Positions 35,856 to 45,262 are shown, numbered from the stretch's first letter. The stretch: 64,000 bases of DNA from Hymenobacter sp. YC55 (GCF_029433095.1 NZ_JARNTX010000001.1:1798001-1862000), one strand, 5' to 3'. A program made the numbers and translations. The notes: generated by a model not told the origin, from the letters alone.

Positions 35856-36503
35856 ATGAAGAATTCTCTGCGCACCGCCTCCTTAAGCTTGCTGTCAATG
35901 AGCCTGCTCACGCTTGGCCTCAGCAGCTGCGGCGACAACAAAACCGCAGAAACTGCCACGTCCACCACGCCCGACACGGCCACTACCGTTGATTCGGCGG
36001 CCTTGATGTCGGATTCGGCGCGCATGGCCAAGCCCGGAGGCGTAATGGTAGACGGCGTGGCCATGACTCCCGACAAAACCATCGTGCAGAATGCCGTGCA
36101 GGCCAGCAGCGTCACTACCCTAGTGAAAGCCGTGCAGGCCGCGGGCCTCGATGGCACGCTGAGCGGCCCAGGTCCGTTCACCGTTTTCGCGCCTAACAAT
36201 GCCGCCTTCGACAAGCTGCCCAAAGGCGCTCTTGATGGCCTGATGAAACCGGAAAGCAAAGAGAAGCTGAAAGGGGTACTTACATATCATGTCATTGCCG
36301 GCCGCTTGTTGGCGCAAGATCTGAGAGACGGTCAGCAACTGACAACGGTAAACGGACAGAAACTGACCATCAGCGTGAAGGAAGGCAAAGTAATGGTAAG
36401 CAATGGTACCGATGCTCCCGCTACCGTACAAACCCCCGACGTTATATCCAGCAATGGCGTCACGCACATCATCGACGGCGTAGTGCTACCGAAAGAGGAA
36501 TAG
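35856..36503 (+). CDS. Fasciclin-domain lipoprotein
   Basis: This is a 215-residue surface lipoprotein with the signal sequence MKNSLRTASLSLLSMSLL and the lipobox LSSC, then a Thr/Ala-rich spacer. One fasciclin (FAS1) domain spans about residues 75-213. Its hallmarks are GPFTVFAPNNAAFDKLP (H1 motif), LTYHVIAGRLLAQDL, and the end motif GVTHIIDGVVLP. FAS1 domains mediate adhesion; the ligand is unknown. ATG 35856 is chosen because it starts the signal peptide; an upstream in-frame start at 35796 is unlikely. A terminator follows. Confidence 0.92.
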   Translation: MKNSLRTASLSLLSMSLLTLGLSSCGDNKTAETATSTTPDTATTVDSAALMSDSARMAKPGGVMVDGVAMTPDKTIVQNAVQASSVTTLVKAVQAAGLDGTLSGPGPFTVFAPNNAAFDKLPKGALDGLMKPESKEKLKGVLTYHVIAGRLLAQDLRDGQQLTTVNGQKLTISVKEGKVMVSNGTDAPATVQTPDVISSNGVTHIIDGVVLPKEE

Positions 36504-36523
36504 GCTATTCGAATTTCATATTT

Positions 36524-36558
36524 AAAGAGCCCGGCTGCATGTAGCAGCCGGGCTCTTT
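36524..36558 (+). terminator. Intrinsic terminator after the fasciclin gene
   Basis: A 15-bp perfect stem (36524-36538 with 36544-36558) and a 5-nt loop, followed by T residues. It lies 20 nt past the stop codon and before a convergent gene. Confidence 0.88.
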
Positions 36559-36595
36559 TTGGTTGTAGCACAAACTACAGTACTTCGTTTCGAAG

Positions 36596-37474
36596 CTAAA
36601 GACCGGCATTTTCTGCTACCCGCTCTGCAAAACCAGCCCAATCCACCTCTTCGTTTTTTGCCGTGGTTGCTGAAAGTTGATCGAAGATAATGTTGGCGAA
36701 GGGCATGGGTACTATATGGGTGCGAGCCTCGTCGAGCACCAAGCGCAGGTCCTTGCGGAGGGTAGCCGGCGTAGCGCCAACGGGCTGGTAATGGCGTTCT
36801 GCTACCAACTTGCCATAGCTTTTGTAAACAGGTAAATTGAAAAGGGTGCTCGTAAAGAACTCGTAGACCTGCTGCCGCTCAAGGCCGCTTTTCTGAGCTA
36901 GCGTAAAAGCCTCGGCCATTGCCTGGATGGCGGCCCCAAGCATGAAGTTGCCACACAGCTTGATGACGTTAGCTGCTCCGGGGTCGGTGCCAAAATCCTG
37001 GGCGTTGCCCTGACCCAACACTTCCAGCACGGGTTTCAAAGTTTTCTTGGCGCCCTCGTCGCCGGCCATAATCAACCAGAGCTTGGCCGCTGCTGCCGCT
37101 TCGGGTTTGCCGAACACCGGTATAGCCACCAAGTGCGACCCATGCCGGGCGTGCTCTTCCGCCAACCGACGGTTGGTATCGGGGGCTACGGTGCTGCACG
37201 AGGCATGAACGGCGCCCTGAGTTAGAGCCGGTAAGAACCCGTCGGGGCCGATACACAGGTCTTGTAGAGCTACGTCGTCGGTTACCATCGAGAAGGCAAT
37301 GGCGGCATCTTGCACCGCCTGCGCAGGGGTAGCGGCCACCGTAGCACCTAACTTTTCGAGAGGAGCAGCTTTGCTGGAAGTCCGGTTATACACAGTAAGC
37401 TCGTGGCCGGCTTTCAGCAAGTTGGTTGCCATGGCTTCGCCCATTTTGCCAAGGCCTAGAAAGGCAATCTTCAT
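36596..37474 (-). CDS. NAD(P)-dependent beta-hydroxyacid dehydrogenase family protein
   Basis: The 292-residue oxidoreductase is of the 3-hydroxyisobutyrate dehydrogenase/GLYR superfamily. KIAFLGLGKMGEAMATNLLKAGH is the Rossmann cofactor motif. VHASCSTVAPD and GKPEAAAAAKL are substrate-binding blocks, and KLCGNFMLGAAIQAMAEAF contains the catalytic Lys. NRTSSKA after the second strand points to NADPH use, as in glyoxylate or succinic semialdehyde reductases. The start is ATG 37474; the longer frame to 37570 adds residues without family likeness. Confidence 0.9.
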   Translation of the reverse strand: MKIAFLGLGKMGEAMATNLLKAGHELTVYNRTSSKAAPLEKLGATVAATPAQAVQDAAIAFSMVTDDVALQDLCIGPDGFLPALTQGAVHASCSTVAPDTNRRLAEEHARHGSHLVAIPVFGKPEAAAAAKLWLIMAGDEGAKKTLKPVLEVLGQGNAQDFGTDPGAANVIKLCGNFMLGAAIQAMAEAFTLAQKSGLERQQVYEFFTSTLFNLPVYKSYGKLVAERHYQPVGATPATLRKDLRLVLDEARTHIVPMPFANIIFDQLSATTAKNEEVDWAGFAERVAENAGL

Positions 37475-37592
37475 AATTTGAAGTTGTAAGATGGTGAGGG
37501 TGCACGTTTGGCGTTCTGCTTGCGCCACATATACCATACGTGCAGCCGGTGAACGTAGCACGTCGAACACACCATTTTACAAGCTCAGCGCA

Positions 37593-38519
37593 TCACCTAC
37601 GGTTATCGTCGGCTTCCAGCATGCTTACATAGCTGTCGTAGCGGGGGAGGGCTATTTTGCCTTTGTCCACGGCTTCGCGCACGGCGCAGCCGGGTTCGTG
37701 TGTGTGCTGGCAATTGTGGTAGCGGCACTGGTTGAGCAAGGCGCGCATCTCGGGGAAAAAGTGCGCTAGCTCGCCTGCTTTCACATCAACCAAGCCTAGC
37801 TCCTTGATGCCGGGCGTGTCGATGATGAAAGTGCCGGGGCGCACTTCCAGCATCTCGGCAAACGTGGTGGTGTGCACGCCCTTGTCGGAAAACTCGCTGA
37901 TTTCAGCGGTTTTGATGTCGAGGTCGGGCACGAGGGTGTTGATGAGCGTGCTTTTGCCAACTCCTGAGTGGCCGGAAAGCAGAGTGGTACGGCCCTCAAG
38001 CAATTCATCAATAGCCGCTATTCCCTCGCCCGTATGGGCCGAGCAACGAAGCCCGGGGTACCCAATGCGCTGATACATAGCTTGCACCTGGCCTTGGTAA
38101 TCGTTCAGGTCTTCGTCGTAGAGGTCGGTTTTGTTGAAAATCAGCGTTACCGGGATGCTGTATGCCTCGGCCGTTACCAGAAACCGGTCGATAAAACCAA
38201 ACGAGGTGGCTGGGGAGGCCAGCGTCACGACCAACAGGGCCAAGTCGAGGTTGGCGGCCACAATGTGGGCGTGCTCGGTTTTGTGGACCGAACGGCGAAT
38301 TATATAGTTGCGGCGCGGCTCGATGTGGTGAATCACGCCCGCACCCTCCGTTTGTTCTTCTACCGTAAACTCCACCTGGTCGCCCACGGCCAGCGGGTTG
38401 CTCACCTTTAGGCCCTTCATTTTGAACTTGCCCCGCAGCCGGCACCGGTGCAATTGCCCCGAGCCTGCCTCGCGCACCACGTACCACGAGCCCGTAGATT
38501 TAACGATGGTTCCGGTCAT
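37593..38519 (-). CDS. rsgA: Ribosome small-subunit GTPase RsgA
   Basis: The 308-residue circularly permuted GTPase matures the 30S ribosomal subunit. The order of motifs is rotated: NKTDLY (G4) comes first, then GHSGVGKSTLIN (G1) and DTPGIKE (G3). An N-terminal OB fold is present (GTIVKSTGSWYVVRE). The C-terminal zinc site is CRYHNCQHTHEPGC. The start is ATG 38519, which gives the normal family start; the extra 27 codons upstream lack support. Confidence 0.96.
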   Translation of the reverse strand: MTGTIVKSTGSWYVVREAGSGQLHRCRLRGKFKMKGLKVSNPLAVGDQVEFTVEEQTEGAGVIHHIEPRRNYIIRRSVHKTEHAHIVAANLDLALLVVTLASPATSFGFIDRFLVTAEAYSIPVTLIFNKTDLYDEDLNDYQGQVQAMYQRIGYPGLRCSAHTGEGIAAIDELLEGRTTLLSGHSGVGKSTLINTLVPDLDIKTAEISEFSDKGVHTTTFAEMLEVRPGTFIIDTPGIKELGLVDVKAGELAHFFPEMRALLNQCRYHNCQHTHEPGCAVREAVDKGKIALPRYDSYVSMLEADDNRR

Positions 38520-38631
38520 AAATAGAGTAACTAGGTAAGGCAGTAACTGAGTGTGAAGTAACTTACTATGTGAGTAGCCGAGAAAGGAGTTTGGGAGCAA
38601 TAATTCCAGCGCATCTTTCTGAAATACTCGG

Positions 38632-39885
38632 CTACTCAGTCACTACTTGGGCCGCAAGCCACTGCATGATCTTGTTGGTAGCGCCGCTGTGGTCGTGTAC
38701 GTAATCCAAACTCAGGTCTTGTACGGTAAGGCGCAAGTCTTCGCGGTGATACAGCGGAGCAAATACTTTCAGTAGCTCCTCGGCGGAAGTAACCGGAAAC
38801 GCACAGCCAATAGCCACCAGGTCCTGCGCTTCTTGAAACTTATGGTAGGTAGGCCCAAAAAACAGCGGTAAGCCAAAAGCTGCCGCCTCCAGCGTATTGT
38901 GCAGCCCCTTGCCAAAGGCGCCCCCGATGTACGCGTAGTGGCCAAAACGGTACAGCTGATTCAGTAATCCGACGTTATCGATAAGCAGTACCCGCGCCGC
39001 GGCTATGGTAGCCTTGTCGGTACGAGAGTAGCGCACTACCCGGCCCGGCAACACTTCCTCTACCAAGCGCAGATTGGTTTCGCTGATTTCGTGGGGGGCC
39101 ACAATAAAGCGCAGCTTATCCTGGTACTGTTGCAGCAACGGCGTCAGAGCCGGCAAATCCTCGGGCCACGAACTTCCGATGATGAACACCGGCGCCCAAT
39201 CGTCGGTGAAGGCATCAAGGAGCGGTAAGTCCCGCGGCGGGGCAGCGGCCGTGCGCACTACCGTATCAAAACGCGTATCGCCGGCTACGCTGGCCTGCGG
39301 AACCCCAATGGAGCGTAGCATTTCCACCGAATCTTGATTCTGGGTGAAAATATGGGTGAACTTGCGCAGCATCTGTCGGTGGAAACCACCCCATGGCCGG
39401 AAATACACCTGCTTGGGCCAGAAAATGGCGGATACGCAAATAGTAGGTACGCGCTGCCGCTCAAGCTCTGTGAGGAAGTAGTGCCAAAATTCGTACTTCA
39501 CAAAAACGGCCAACCGGGGCCGCACCGCCGCCAGAAAAAGGCGCGCATTATCGGCCGTATCCAGGGGGAGGTAGAACACATACGCCGCTCCCGGCCAGTT
39601 TTTGCGCACTTCGTAGCCCGAGGCCGAGAAGAAAGTCAACACTATTTTGTGGCTAGGATACTGCTGCGCGTACGCCTCCATCAAGGGCCGACCTTGCTCG
39701 AATTCGCCGAGTGAGGCGCAGTGAAACCAGGCCAGGGGAGCCGTTTCGGCTTGTAGGGCCTGCTGAATGCGTGGCAGCAAGGTGCGCTGCCCTTGCACCC
39801 AGAGCGCCGCTTTAGGCACAAAAGGCGAGACCAGCCGCAACAGCAGCGCATACAGGTGTAAGGAAAGTATATACAGGAAATGCAA
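38632..39885 (-). CDS. waaA: 3-deoxy-D-manno-octulosonic acid (Kdo) transferase
   Basis: This is a 417-residue GT30 enzyme that attaches Kdo to lipid A in the inner membrane, an early step of LPS core synthesis. After one membrane segment, ALWVQGQR and FHCASLGEFEQGRPLMEA are the diagnostic blocks; the Glu in LGEFEQ is the catalytic base. YIGGAFGKGLHNTLEAAAFGLP is the nucleotide-sugar-binding region. The start codon is TTG at 39885. A stop codon lies a few codons upstream and no ATG opens the membrane segment. A promoter-like element lies at 39966-39973. Confidence 0.95.
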   Translation of the reverse strand: MHFLYILSLHLYALLLRLVSPFVPKAALWVQGQRTLLPRIQQALQAETAPLAWFHCASLGEFEQGRPLMEAYAQQYPSHKIVLTFFSASGYEVRKNWPGAAYVFYLPLDTADNARLFLAAVRPRLAVFVKYEFWHYFLTELERQRVPTICVSAIFWPKQVYFRPWGGFHRQMLRKFTHIFTQNQDSVEMLRSIGVPQASVAGDTRFDTVVRTAAAPPRDLPLLDAFTDDWAPVFIIGSSWPEDLPALTPLLQQYQDKLRFIVAPHEISETNLRLVEEVLPGRVVRYSRTDKATIAAARVLLIDNVGLLNQLYRFGHYAYIGGAFGKGLHNTLEAAAFGLPLFFGPTYHKFQEAQDLVAIGCAFPVTSAEELLKVFAPLYHREDLRLTVQDLSLDYVHDHSGATNKIMQWLAAQVVTE

Positions 39886-39965
39886 AAGCAGTTGTAGTTG
39901 CTAGGTGTAAGCTTCTGATTGCAGCCAGCAAAGCATTGCGAAGCTTCAGCAACCAGAAAGCCGCG

Positions 39966-39973
39966 CAAAAGTA
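39966..39973 (-). promoter_or_regulatory. Putative -7 element for waaA
   Basis: On the minus strand TACTTTTG, an exact TAnnTTTG match, 80 nt before the TTG start. Confidence 0.5.
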
Positions 39974-39990
39974 CAGCTAACAACCACTAA

Positions 39991-40036
39991 TCGGTTTCTG
40001 GTAATCAATTGCAGTTAACTGACCGCCAGAAACCGA
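39991..40036 (-). other. 11-bp inverted repeat after the peroxiredoxin gene
   Basis: Arms 39991-40001 and 40026-40036 are complementary around a 24-nt loop, just past the leftward peroxiredoxin stop. There is no clear T tract, so it may be a weak terminator. Confidence 0.4.
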
Positions 40037-40053
40037 CTACAAACAACTCTTTC

Positions 40054-40686
40054 CTAGTGAAGCTTGCCGAGGAATTTGGCTAGGCCTTCGCGGGTAGGAG
40101 GTAAGGCCTGATGGCCAGGTTTCCACCCGGCGGGGCACATCTCGCCTTTCACCTCGAAATGCTGCAATGCATCTACCATGCGCAAGGCTTCTTCTACGCT
40201 GCGGCCCAGCGGCCCATCATTCACCACCTGATGCCGAACAATACCGTCTCGGTCAATCAAGAACAAGCCCCGGTACGCCAGCGGAATTCCTACAAACACC
40301 ATTTCGCCAGCCTCATTGTAGTCGTAGCGGCCGCCAAGCACATCATAGTTGGCCGAAATGGTTTTGCTGGCATCGGCTACCAATGGATAGGTGATACCCA
40401 TAATGCCCCCTTCTTCGCGCGGGGTTTGCAGCCAGGCTAAGTGTGTGTAGCGGGTGTCGGTAGAGCAGCCCACAATGGCTACCCCTTTTGCTTCAAATTC
40501 AGCTAGGTGTTCTTGGAAAGCAAGAATTTCGGTGGGGCAAACAAACGCGAAGTCAGCCGAATAAAAGAAAAAGATGACGTGCTTTTTGCCTAGGTAACGG
40601 TCGAGCGAGAAATCTTCCTCTAACTCGCCGTTGATAACAGCGGGAGCTTTGAAAGAAGGAGCACGCTTGCCTACAAGAACTGCCAT
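40054..40686 (-). CDS. Typical 2-Cys peroxiredoxin (AhpC/Prx1 type)
   Basis: The 210-residue cytoplasmic peroxidase reduces hydrogen peroxide and organic peroxides. FFYSADFAFVCPTEI holds the peroxidatic Cys, and VKGEMCPAGWKPG holds the C-terminal resolving Cys used between subunits. The overall form is the eukaryote-like Prx1/TsaA type common in Bacteroidota. The usual partner reductase AhpF is not adjacent, so it probably relies on thioredoxin. The start ATG 40686 gives MAVLVGKRAPSF; the frame extends 23 codons upstream without support. Confidence 0.94.
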   Translation of the reverse strand: MAVLVGKRAPSFKAPAVINGELEEDFSLDRYLGKKHVIFFFYSADFAFVCPTEILAFQEHLAEFEAKGVAIVGCSTDTRYTHLAWLQTPREEGGIMGITYPLVADASKTISANYDVLGGRYDYNEAGEMVFVGIPLAYRGLFLIDRDGIVRHQVVNDGPLGRSVEEALRMVDALQHFEVKGEMCPAGWKPGHQALPPTREGLAKFLGKLH

Positions 40687-40893
40687 GTTTCTGGAAATAA
40701 GATGGTTGAGGTGAGAGAGTGCGAAACGACAAGTGAGCAGGCAGCACCTCGCCAAGCAAGAGGTGAGGCGTAAGGCAAAAGCATTGGCTGAAAATGCCCC
40801 GCTGCCTGCTACTGACTGTTTGCATCAAGTTTCCTCCCTATACGGTACTCAACAAAAGAGTTGGTCCCAACCGCAAGCCCCGTTGCATTTCCG

Positions 40894-42183
40894 CTACGCA
40901 TTGCTGCGGCACACGAACTGAAATGTCTGGCGGGTGCGCTGCTCCAAGAGCAATTCTCGGCTAGTGGTCAGGCGTTGTAGGCTGGCAGCGTCGTAGTTCT
41001 TGATAGTGTAGAGTTCCAGGTCGGTGTTGTAGTGAATCGTGAATTGTTCGCGCAGGGCAGTCAGCAGCTTATCGAGCCGGTAAGCGGAAAAGTCGGTGCA
41101 GACCGAAAAGCTAATGGCCGAGTTCTGCATCAGATTTATTTTCAGCCGAACCTGCGCCAACGCTCCAAATATCACTTCCAGGTTTTCCTCGGAAATAAAG
41201 GTGAGGTCCTTGGACTCAAAGGAAATCAGGCACTGGTTGGTTTTGCGAATAAAAGCCGGCACCAACAGCCCATGACGGCAGTCATGAATCTTGGTGCCCT
41301 CGGCCGTAGGATCCACAAACGACTTCACGTAGAGCGGAATCTGCCGCACAGCCAACGGCTTGATGGTTTTGGGGTGGATAACCGATGCGCCGTAGTAGGC
41401 CATTTCGATGGTTTCCTGGTAGCTGATTTCCGGGTAGCGCACCGTGTCCTCGAATATCTTGGGGTCAGCATTCAACAGCCCCGCCACGTCTTTCCAAATA
41501 GTAACGGATTCGGCCCCGAGGCAATAAGCGAAGATAGCGGCCGTATAATCGGAGCCTTCCCGGCCGAGCGTGGTGGTGTGGCCACTGGCCGTACCTCCCA
41601 GAAACCCCTGCGTCACAACGGGTCCGTTAGCGAGCAGCGGGGGCACTGCCGTTGTCAGATTACGCTCTGTAGTAGGCCAATCGACGCGGCCTTCACGCCA
41701 GGCATGGTCGGTGCGCAGCAGGGGGCGGCAATCCAGCCATTGGGCTCCCAAGGCGCTGGCCACTATTCGGGTGGCTAGTAATTCCCCAAAACTTACCACT
41801 TGGTCGTACTGCTTGTCGAATTCGCCGGTGGTCAGGGTTGCTAGCCGGTCGCCGAGCTGCTCTACTAGTTGTTCTAGGCTCGGGTCGTTGCTGGCAGTAG
41901 CGGAAGCAGCATCCTCGTTAGTAGCAGATAGCAGCTCTTGCGCTACCGCCCGATGAAAATCAGCAAGTTGCAATAGCAGAGCAGCATAATCCTGCCCAGC
42001 GTAAGCAAGTTGGAAAATCTCTTCCAGGGCATTCGTAGTCTTGCCCATCGCCGATACCACAATCAGCAACGGCCCATCGGCGCCGTGCTTGCTGACAATG
42101 CTACGAAGGTTGGTGATAGCAGCGGCATCTTTCACCGAAGCGCCACCGAACTTGTAAATCTTGAGAGATTGGGAGTGCTGCAT
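40894..42183 (-). CDS. lysC: Aspartate kinase (monofunctional)
   Basis: The 429-residue enzyme phosphorylates aspartate, the first step of lysine, threonine and methionine synthesis. [12 protein letters not shown] is the nucleotide-binding start. [24 protein letters not shown] is the diagnostic core, and the C-terminal ACT region ([21 protein letters not shown]) serves feedback control. No homoserine dehydrogenase is fused. The start is ATG 42183; an exact TAnnTTTG element lies 5 nt before it, so the mRNA may lack a leader. It is divergent from fbp. Confidence 0.94.
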   Translation of the reverse strand: MQHSQSLKIYKFGGASVKDAAAITNLRSIVSKHGADGPLLIVVSAMGKTTNALEEIFQLAYAGQDYAALLLQLADFHRAVAQELLSATNEDAASATASNDPSLEQLVEQLGDRLATLTTGEFDKQYDQVVSFGELLATRIVASALGAQWLDCRPLLRTDHAWREGRVDWPTTERNLTTAVPPLLANGPVVTQGFLGGTASGHTTTLGREGSDYTAAIFAYCLGAESVTIWKDVAGLLNADPKIFEDTVRYPEISYQETIEMAYYGASVIHPKTIKPLAVRQIPLYVKSFVDPTAEGTKIHDCRHGLLVPAFIRKTNQCLISFESKDLTFISEENLEVIFGALAQVRLKINLMQNSAISFSVCTDFSAYRLDKLLTALREQFTIHYNTDLELYTIKNYDAASLQRLTTSRELLLEQRTRQTFQFVCRSNA

Positions 42184-42188
42184 GGCGT

Positions 42189-42196
42189 CAAATGTA
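42189..42196 (-). promoter_or_regulatory. Putative -7 element abutting the lysC start codon
   Basis: On the minus strand TACATTTG, an exact TAnnTTTG match, ending 5 nt before the ATG. Use of it would give an essentially leaderless transcript. Confidence 0.45.
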
Positions 42197-42305
42197 GGAA
42201 ATGACGCTTTCTCGGCTTCTTCGGCTTCCAAGGAGAACAGCTCAACATTACCTTACCTTAATCGGCTGCAGCGAAATTTCGCTTTCTCAAGCACGAAAAA
42301 GGGCT

Positions 42306-42313
42306 TAATTTTG
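42306..42313 (+). promoter_or_regulatory. Putative -7 element for fbp
   Basis: TAATTTTG matches TAnnTTTG exactly and lies 36 nt before ATG 42350. Confidence 0.5.
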
Positions 42314-42349
42314 AGCACACCCCGACCTTTTCATCTTCCTACATCCTAT

Positions 42350-43363
42350 ATGAACCAACACGACAAGCTGGCGCTGCCCGTTGGCACTACCCTGGACCGC
42401 TTCATTATGCGCAAGCAAGAGGACTTTCCCTACGCAACCGGGGAGCTTTCTCAGTTGCTTCGTGATATTGCCTTGGCCGCCAAAATCGTGAACCGCGAAA
42501 TCAACCGTTCTGGCCTGATCGATATTGCCGGGGCGTATGGCAACCGTAACGTGCAGGGCGAAGACCAGCAAAAGCTCGATGTTATTGCCAACATTCGTTT
42601 TATTCGGGCGCTGCGCAATGGGGGTGAGGTGTGCACGGTTATCAGCGAGGAAGACGAAGAAGTTATCCAGACCGGCAACGTGCAGGGAAAGTACATCGTG
42701 GCCATTGACCCGCTTGATGGTTCTTCCAACATCGATGTAAACGTGAGTATCGGCACTATCTTCAGCATCTATCGTCGGGTGTCGCCAACTGGCACGGAAG
42801 GCACCATGGATGACTGCTTGCAAACCGGTACCAACCAGGTGGCCGCTGGCTACGTCATCTATGGGTCCAGCACCATGATGGTGTACACCACGGGCAACGG
42901 GGTAAACGGCTTTACGTACGAGCCTTCACTAGGCGAGTTTTTCCTTTCGCATCCCCAAATTGTTACTCCCAAAACGGGCACGGTGTACTCTGTGAATGAA
43001 GGTAGCTCTGCTTCCTTCTCACCAGGTGTGGCCGCTTTCGTCGAGCAGTGCAAGCAAGACAACTTCTCGGCCCGCTACATCGGCTCTTTGGTTGCCGACT
43101 TCCACCGCAACCTGCTCAAGGGCGGCATCTATATCTATCCGTCTACCAACAAGTCGCCCGATGGCAAGCTGCGCCTCATGTACGAGTGCAACCCGCTGGC
43201 CTTCATTGTAGAGCAAGCCGGCGGCAAATCCAGCAACGGCCAGATGCGCACCATGGAAATTCGACCCCAGGACATGCACGCCCGTTGCCCCTTGTTTATT
43301 GGCTCGAAAGAACTCGTAGAGCAAGTCGAAGCATTCTTGGCGCAAGAGCAGGAAGTAAGCTAG
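42350..43363 (+). CDS. fbp: Class I fructose-1,6-bisphosphatase
   Basis: The 337-residue gluconeogenic enzyme removes the 1-phosphate of fructose 1,6-bisphosphate. GDxQxxLD-like [18 protein letters not shown] and the metal-binding [21 protein letters not shown] are the catalytic motifs. [21 protein letters not shown] contains substrate-binding residues. It is of full family length. The start ATG 42350 ([18 protein letters not shown]) is preferred to the long upstream frame, which overlaps lysC on the other strand. It is divergent from lysC and followed by a strong terminator. Confidence 0.96.
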   Translation: MNQHDKLALPVGTTLDRFIMRKQEDFPYATGELSQLLRDIALAAKIVNREINRSGLIDIAGAYGNRNVQGEDQQKLDVIANIRFIRALRNGGEVCTVISEEDEEVIQTGNVQGKYIVAIDPLDGSSNIDVNVSIGTIFSIYRRVSPTGTEGTMDDCLQTGTNQVAAGYVIYGSSTMMVYTTGNGVNGFTYEPSLGEFFLSHPQIVTPKTGTVYSVNEGSSASFSPGVAAFVEQCKQDNFSARYIGSLVADFHRNLLKGGIYIYPSTNKSPDGKLRLMYECNPLAFIVEQAGGKSSNGQMRTMEIRPQDMHARCPLFIGSKELVEQVEAFLAQEQEVS

Positions 43364-43379
43364 TAGAAACTGAAATTTG

Positions 43380-43417
43380 CAAAAAAGCCCGCCGGAGCAA
43401 TCCGGCGGGCTTTTTTG
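43380..43417. terminator. Perfect 17-bp bidirectional terminator
   Basis: Arms 43380-43396 and 43401-43417 pair perfectly around the loop GCAA, with six A before and six T after. It lies 17 nt beyond fbp and 23 nt from the end of the convergent DUF5606 gene. Confidence 0.93.
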
Positions 43418-43439
43418 ATGCAATAGAAGAAGCTAACGA

Positions 43440-43988
43440 CTATTCGCTGGCGGTAGTCTCGTCTGTCTTCTTCTTGCCTTTCGATTTCTTAGCAGTGCCC
43501 TCCTCGGCGGGAGCAGCATCGGCGGCTACGCTTACAGCTTCAGGCTCTTCAGCGGTCGTGCTAGTAGCTTCTGTGGTTTCTTCGGTGGCGGGCGCTTGGT
43601 ATTCCAAGGTGCTGCTCACGGCCTGGTACCACTGCACCAGCTTTTTGATGTCCGACATATACACCCGGTCCCGGTCGTAATCGGGAATGATTTCGCCCAT
43701 GAAGGCCGTCAGGTCCCGGTCGTCGGACTTGTTGTTGACCGTTAGCTCGGTGCCATATTTTTGATGGATACGGTCGAAAACTTCCGTCAGGGGCACCGTT
43801 TGGTCGTAATCCTGAGTGTAAATGGAAATCTCCTGGAGCAACGACACCTTGTTGCGGGCAGAGGCTACGGAACGAGCGGCACGCGCATCCAGGCTTTCAA
43901 TAATAACCCCGGCGCGGGTAGGCTTCACGAGGCGGTACAGACCGGGCATTCCGCTGATAGCGGCAATCTCCTTGAGGTCGTAGGGCAT
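43440..43988 (-). CDS. DUF5606 domain protein
   Basis: The 182-residue cytoplasmic protein has a conserved N-terminal domain (MPYDLKEIAAISGMPGLYRLVKPTRAGVIIESLD through PDYDRDRVYMSDIKKLVQWY, about residues 1-125), known only as DUF5606 in Bacteroidota. A Thr/Glu/Ala-rich, then Lys-rich, disordered tail of about 55 residues follows. Function is unknown. A TAACTTTG element (44015-44022 on the minus strand) gives a 26-nt leader, so it can be transcribed separately from the TonB-like gene upstream. Confidence 0.85.
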   Translation of the reverse strand: MPYDLKEIAAISGMPGLYRLVKPTRAGVIIESLDARAARSVASARNKVSLLQEISIYTQDYDQTVPLTEVFDRIHQKYGTELTVNNKSDDRDLTAFMGEIIPDYDRDRVYMSDIKKLVQWYQAVSSTLEYQAPATEETTEATSTTAEEPEAVSVAADAAPAEEGTAKKSKGKKKTDETTASE

Positions 43989-44014
43989 AAGTACAGTACG
44001 GTTGTTTGAAAAGG

Positions 44015-44022
44015 CAAAGTTA
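44015..44022 (-). promoter_or_regulatory. Putative -7 element for the DUF5606 gene
   Basis: On the minus strand TAACTTTG, an exact TAnnTTTG match, 26 nt before ATG 43988. It overlaps the last codon of the upstream gene by 3 nt. Confidence 0.45.
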
Positions 44023-44487
44023 CTCAGTCGCGGCGGCTTGACCCGGCGCCGACAATTTAAACACGATTGGCAAGCTGGTTAAGATGGCGTAGTCGGGCTT
44101 CTTGAATTGCAGCAACCGAACCACACGCAGTGCTTCTTCGCCGCAGCCACCACCAATTCCTTTCACCAACTTCACACCTTCTAAGGTGCCACTGGTGGTG
44201 AGCGTGAAGCTCACCACGCAAGTGCCTTGAATGCGGTTGCGCTTAGCCAGGATAGGGTATTTCTTTTCCTTCTCGATAAAGGCATACATGGCATCCTGCC
44301 CGCCTTCGTAGTATTCGGCCACCGGAATAGACTTGTTGATACCGCCAGCCTGGTGCTGGGGTGCGGCCGCAGGGGCGGGGGCAGTTTCCGGGGCCGGAGC
44401 CGCCGATTTAGGTTTGGTAGTTTGCGCAAAAACGGAAGCGGAGCCAGCAAATAAGCCCAGCGCTAGCGCAAATGTGAGTTTTTTCAT
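44020..44487 (-). CDS. Exported TonB C-terminal-domain protein
   Basis: The 155-residue protein has a cleavable signal peptide (MKKLTFALALGLFAGSASVFAQ), a Pro/Ala/Thr linker and a C-terminal TonB-like domain. KYPILAKRNRIQGTCVVSFTLTTSGTLEGVKLVKGIGGGC followed by EEALRVVRLL is the typical energy-transducer signature. Because it ends its hydrophobic segment with a likely cleavage site and has no cytoplasmic tail, it probably is a free periplasmic TonB-domain protein rather than a classical ExbBD partner. The start is ATG 44487. Confidence 0.87.
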   Translation of the reverse strand: MKKLTFALALGLFAGSASVFAQTTKPKSAAPAPETAPAPAAAPQHQAGGINKSIPVAEYYEGGQDAMYAFIEKEKKYPILAKRNRIQGTCVVSFTLTTSGTLEGVKLVKGIGGGCGEEALRVVRLLQFKKPDYAILTSLPIVFKLSAPGQAAATE

Positions 44488-44563
44488 GAGAAGTAGAAGC
44501 AAGAAGATAGGTAGGAAAGCAAGGCGACAATGCGCCCGCGGTCATGGCAATTTCAGGGCCAAT

Positions 44564-45181
44564 TTAGGCATTGTGCTGTGCTTCGGCTAGCTGCCGATTT
44601 ACATTCTCAATGAAAGCCAACAACTCTTCGCGGCCAGTTTTTTGTTCTGCCGACGTAATAAAATGTTGTGGCACTTCATCCCAGTTCTCCGACATTTTTT
44701 TCATGTAGTCAGCTACTTGGAGTTGGGTGCGGCTATTCGATTGTTTATCGGCTTTTGTAAATACCATCACAAAAGGAATGCCTTCTGTGCCGAGCATTTC
44801 CATAAATTCCAAGTCGACAGTTTGCGCCGGATGACGCGAGTCAATTAAGACAAACACACAAGCTAAGTTGGGGCGCTGCCGCAAATAAAAATTAATCATG
44901 CGGGTCCACGCTACCCGGTTTGTTTTACTGGTTTTTGCATACCCGTATCCTGGTAAATCAACCAGATACCACTGCTTATTGATAAGAAAATGGTTGATTA
45001 ACTGCGTTTTACCCGGTAACGAAGAAGTTTTAGCCAAACCCCGCCGCTCGGTCAGCATATTGATAAGCGACGATTTGCCAACGTTAGATCGGCCGATAAA
45101 CGCATATTCGGGGAGAGTGGGCGCCGGACATTGATCGACCCGCGTATTACTCATCAAAAACTCGGCTTCACGAATTTGCAT
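44564..45181 (-). CDS. engB: Ribosome biogenesis GTP-binding protein EngB (YsxC/YihA)
   Basis: This is a 205-residue essential GTPase needed for 50S subunit assembly. GRSNVGKSSLIN (G1), LPGYGYAK (G3 region), FTKADKQ (G4) and ITSAEQKTG (G5) are all present in the proper order. The short N-terminal stretch REAEFLMSN is characteristic of the EngB family. A promoter-like TACCTTTG lies 24 nt upstream of the ATG. Confidence 0.96.
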   Translation of the reverse strand: MQIREAEFLMSNTRVDQCPAPTLPEYAFIGRSNVGKSSLINMLTERRGLAKTSSLPGKTQLINHFLINKQWYLVDLPGYGYAKTSKTNRVAWTRMINFYLRQRPNLACVFVLIDSRHPAQTVDLEFMEMLGTEGIPFVMVFTKADKQSNSRTQLQVADYMKKMSENWDEVPQHFITSAEQKTGREELLAFIENVNRQLAEAQHNA

Positions 45182-45205
45182 ACAACAGCTAAACTAGTTT
45201 ACGTG

Positions 45206-45213
45206 CAAAGGTA
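45206..45213 (-). promoter_or_regulatory. Putative -7 element for engB
   Basis: On the minus strand TACCTTTG, an exact match to TAnnTTTG, 24 nt before ATG 45181. Confidence 0.5.
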
Positions 45214-45262
45214 GGAGGTAAGAATGCAAAAGGTCGGGAATATAAAATTTCAGCTAGAACCA

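Noticed and set aside
41032..41778. Plus-strand open frame (248 codons) opposite lysC
   Set aside because: It mirrors the lysC coding frame and has no family likeness; lysC is certain.
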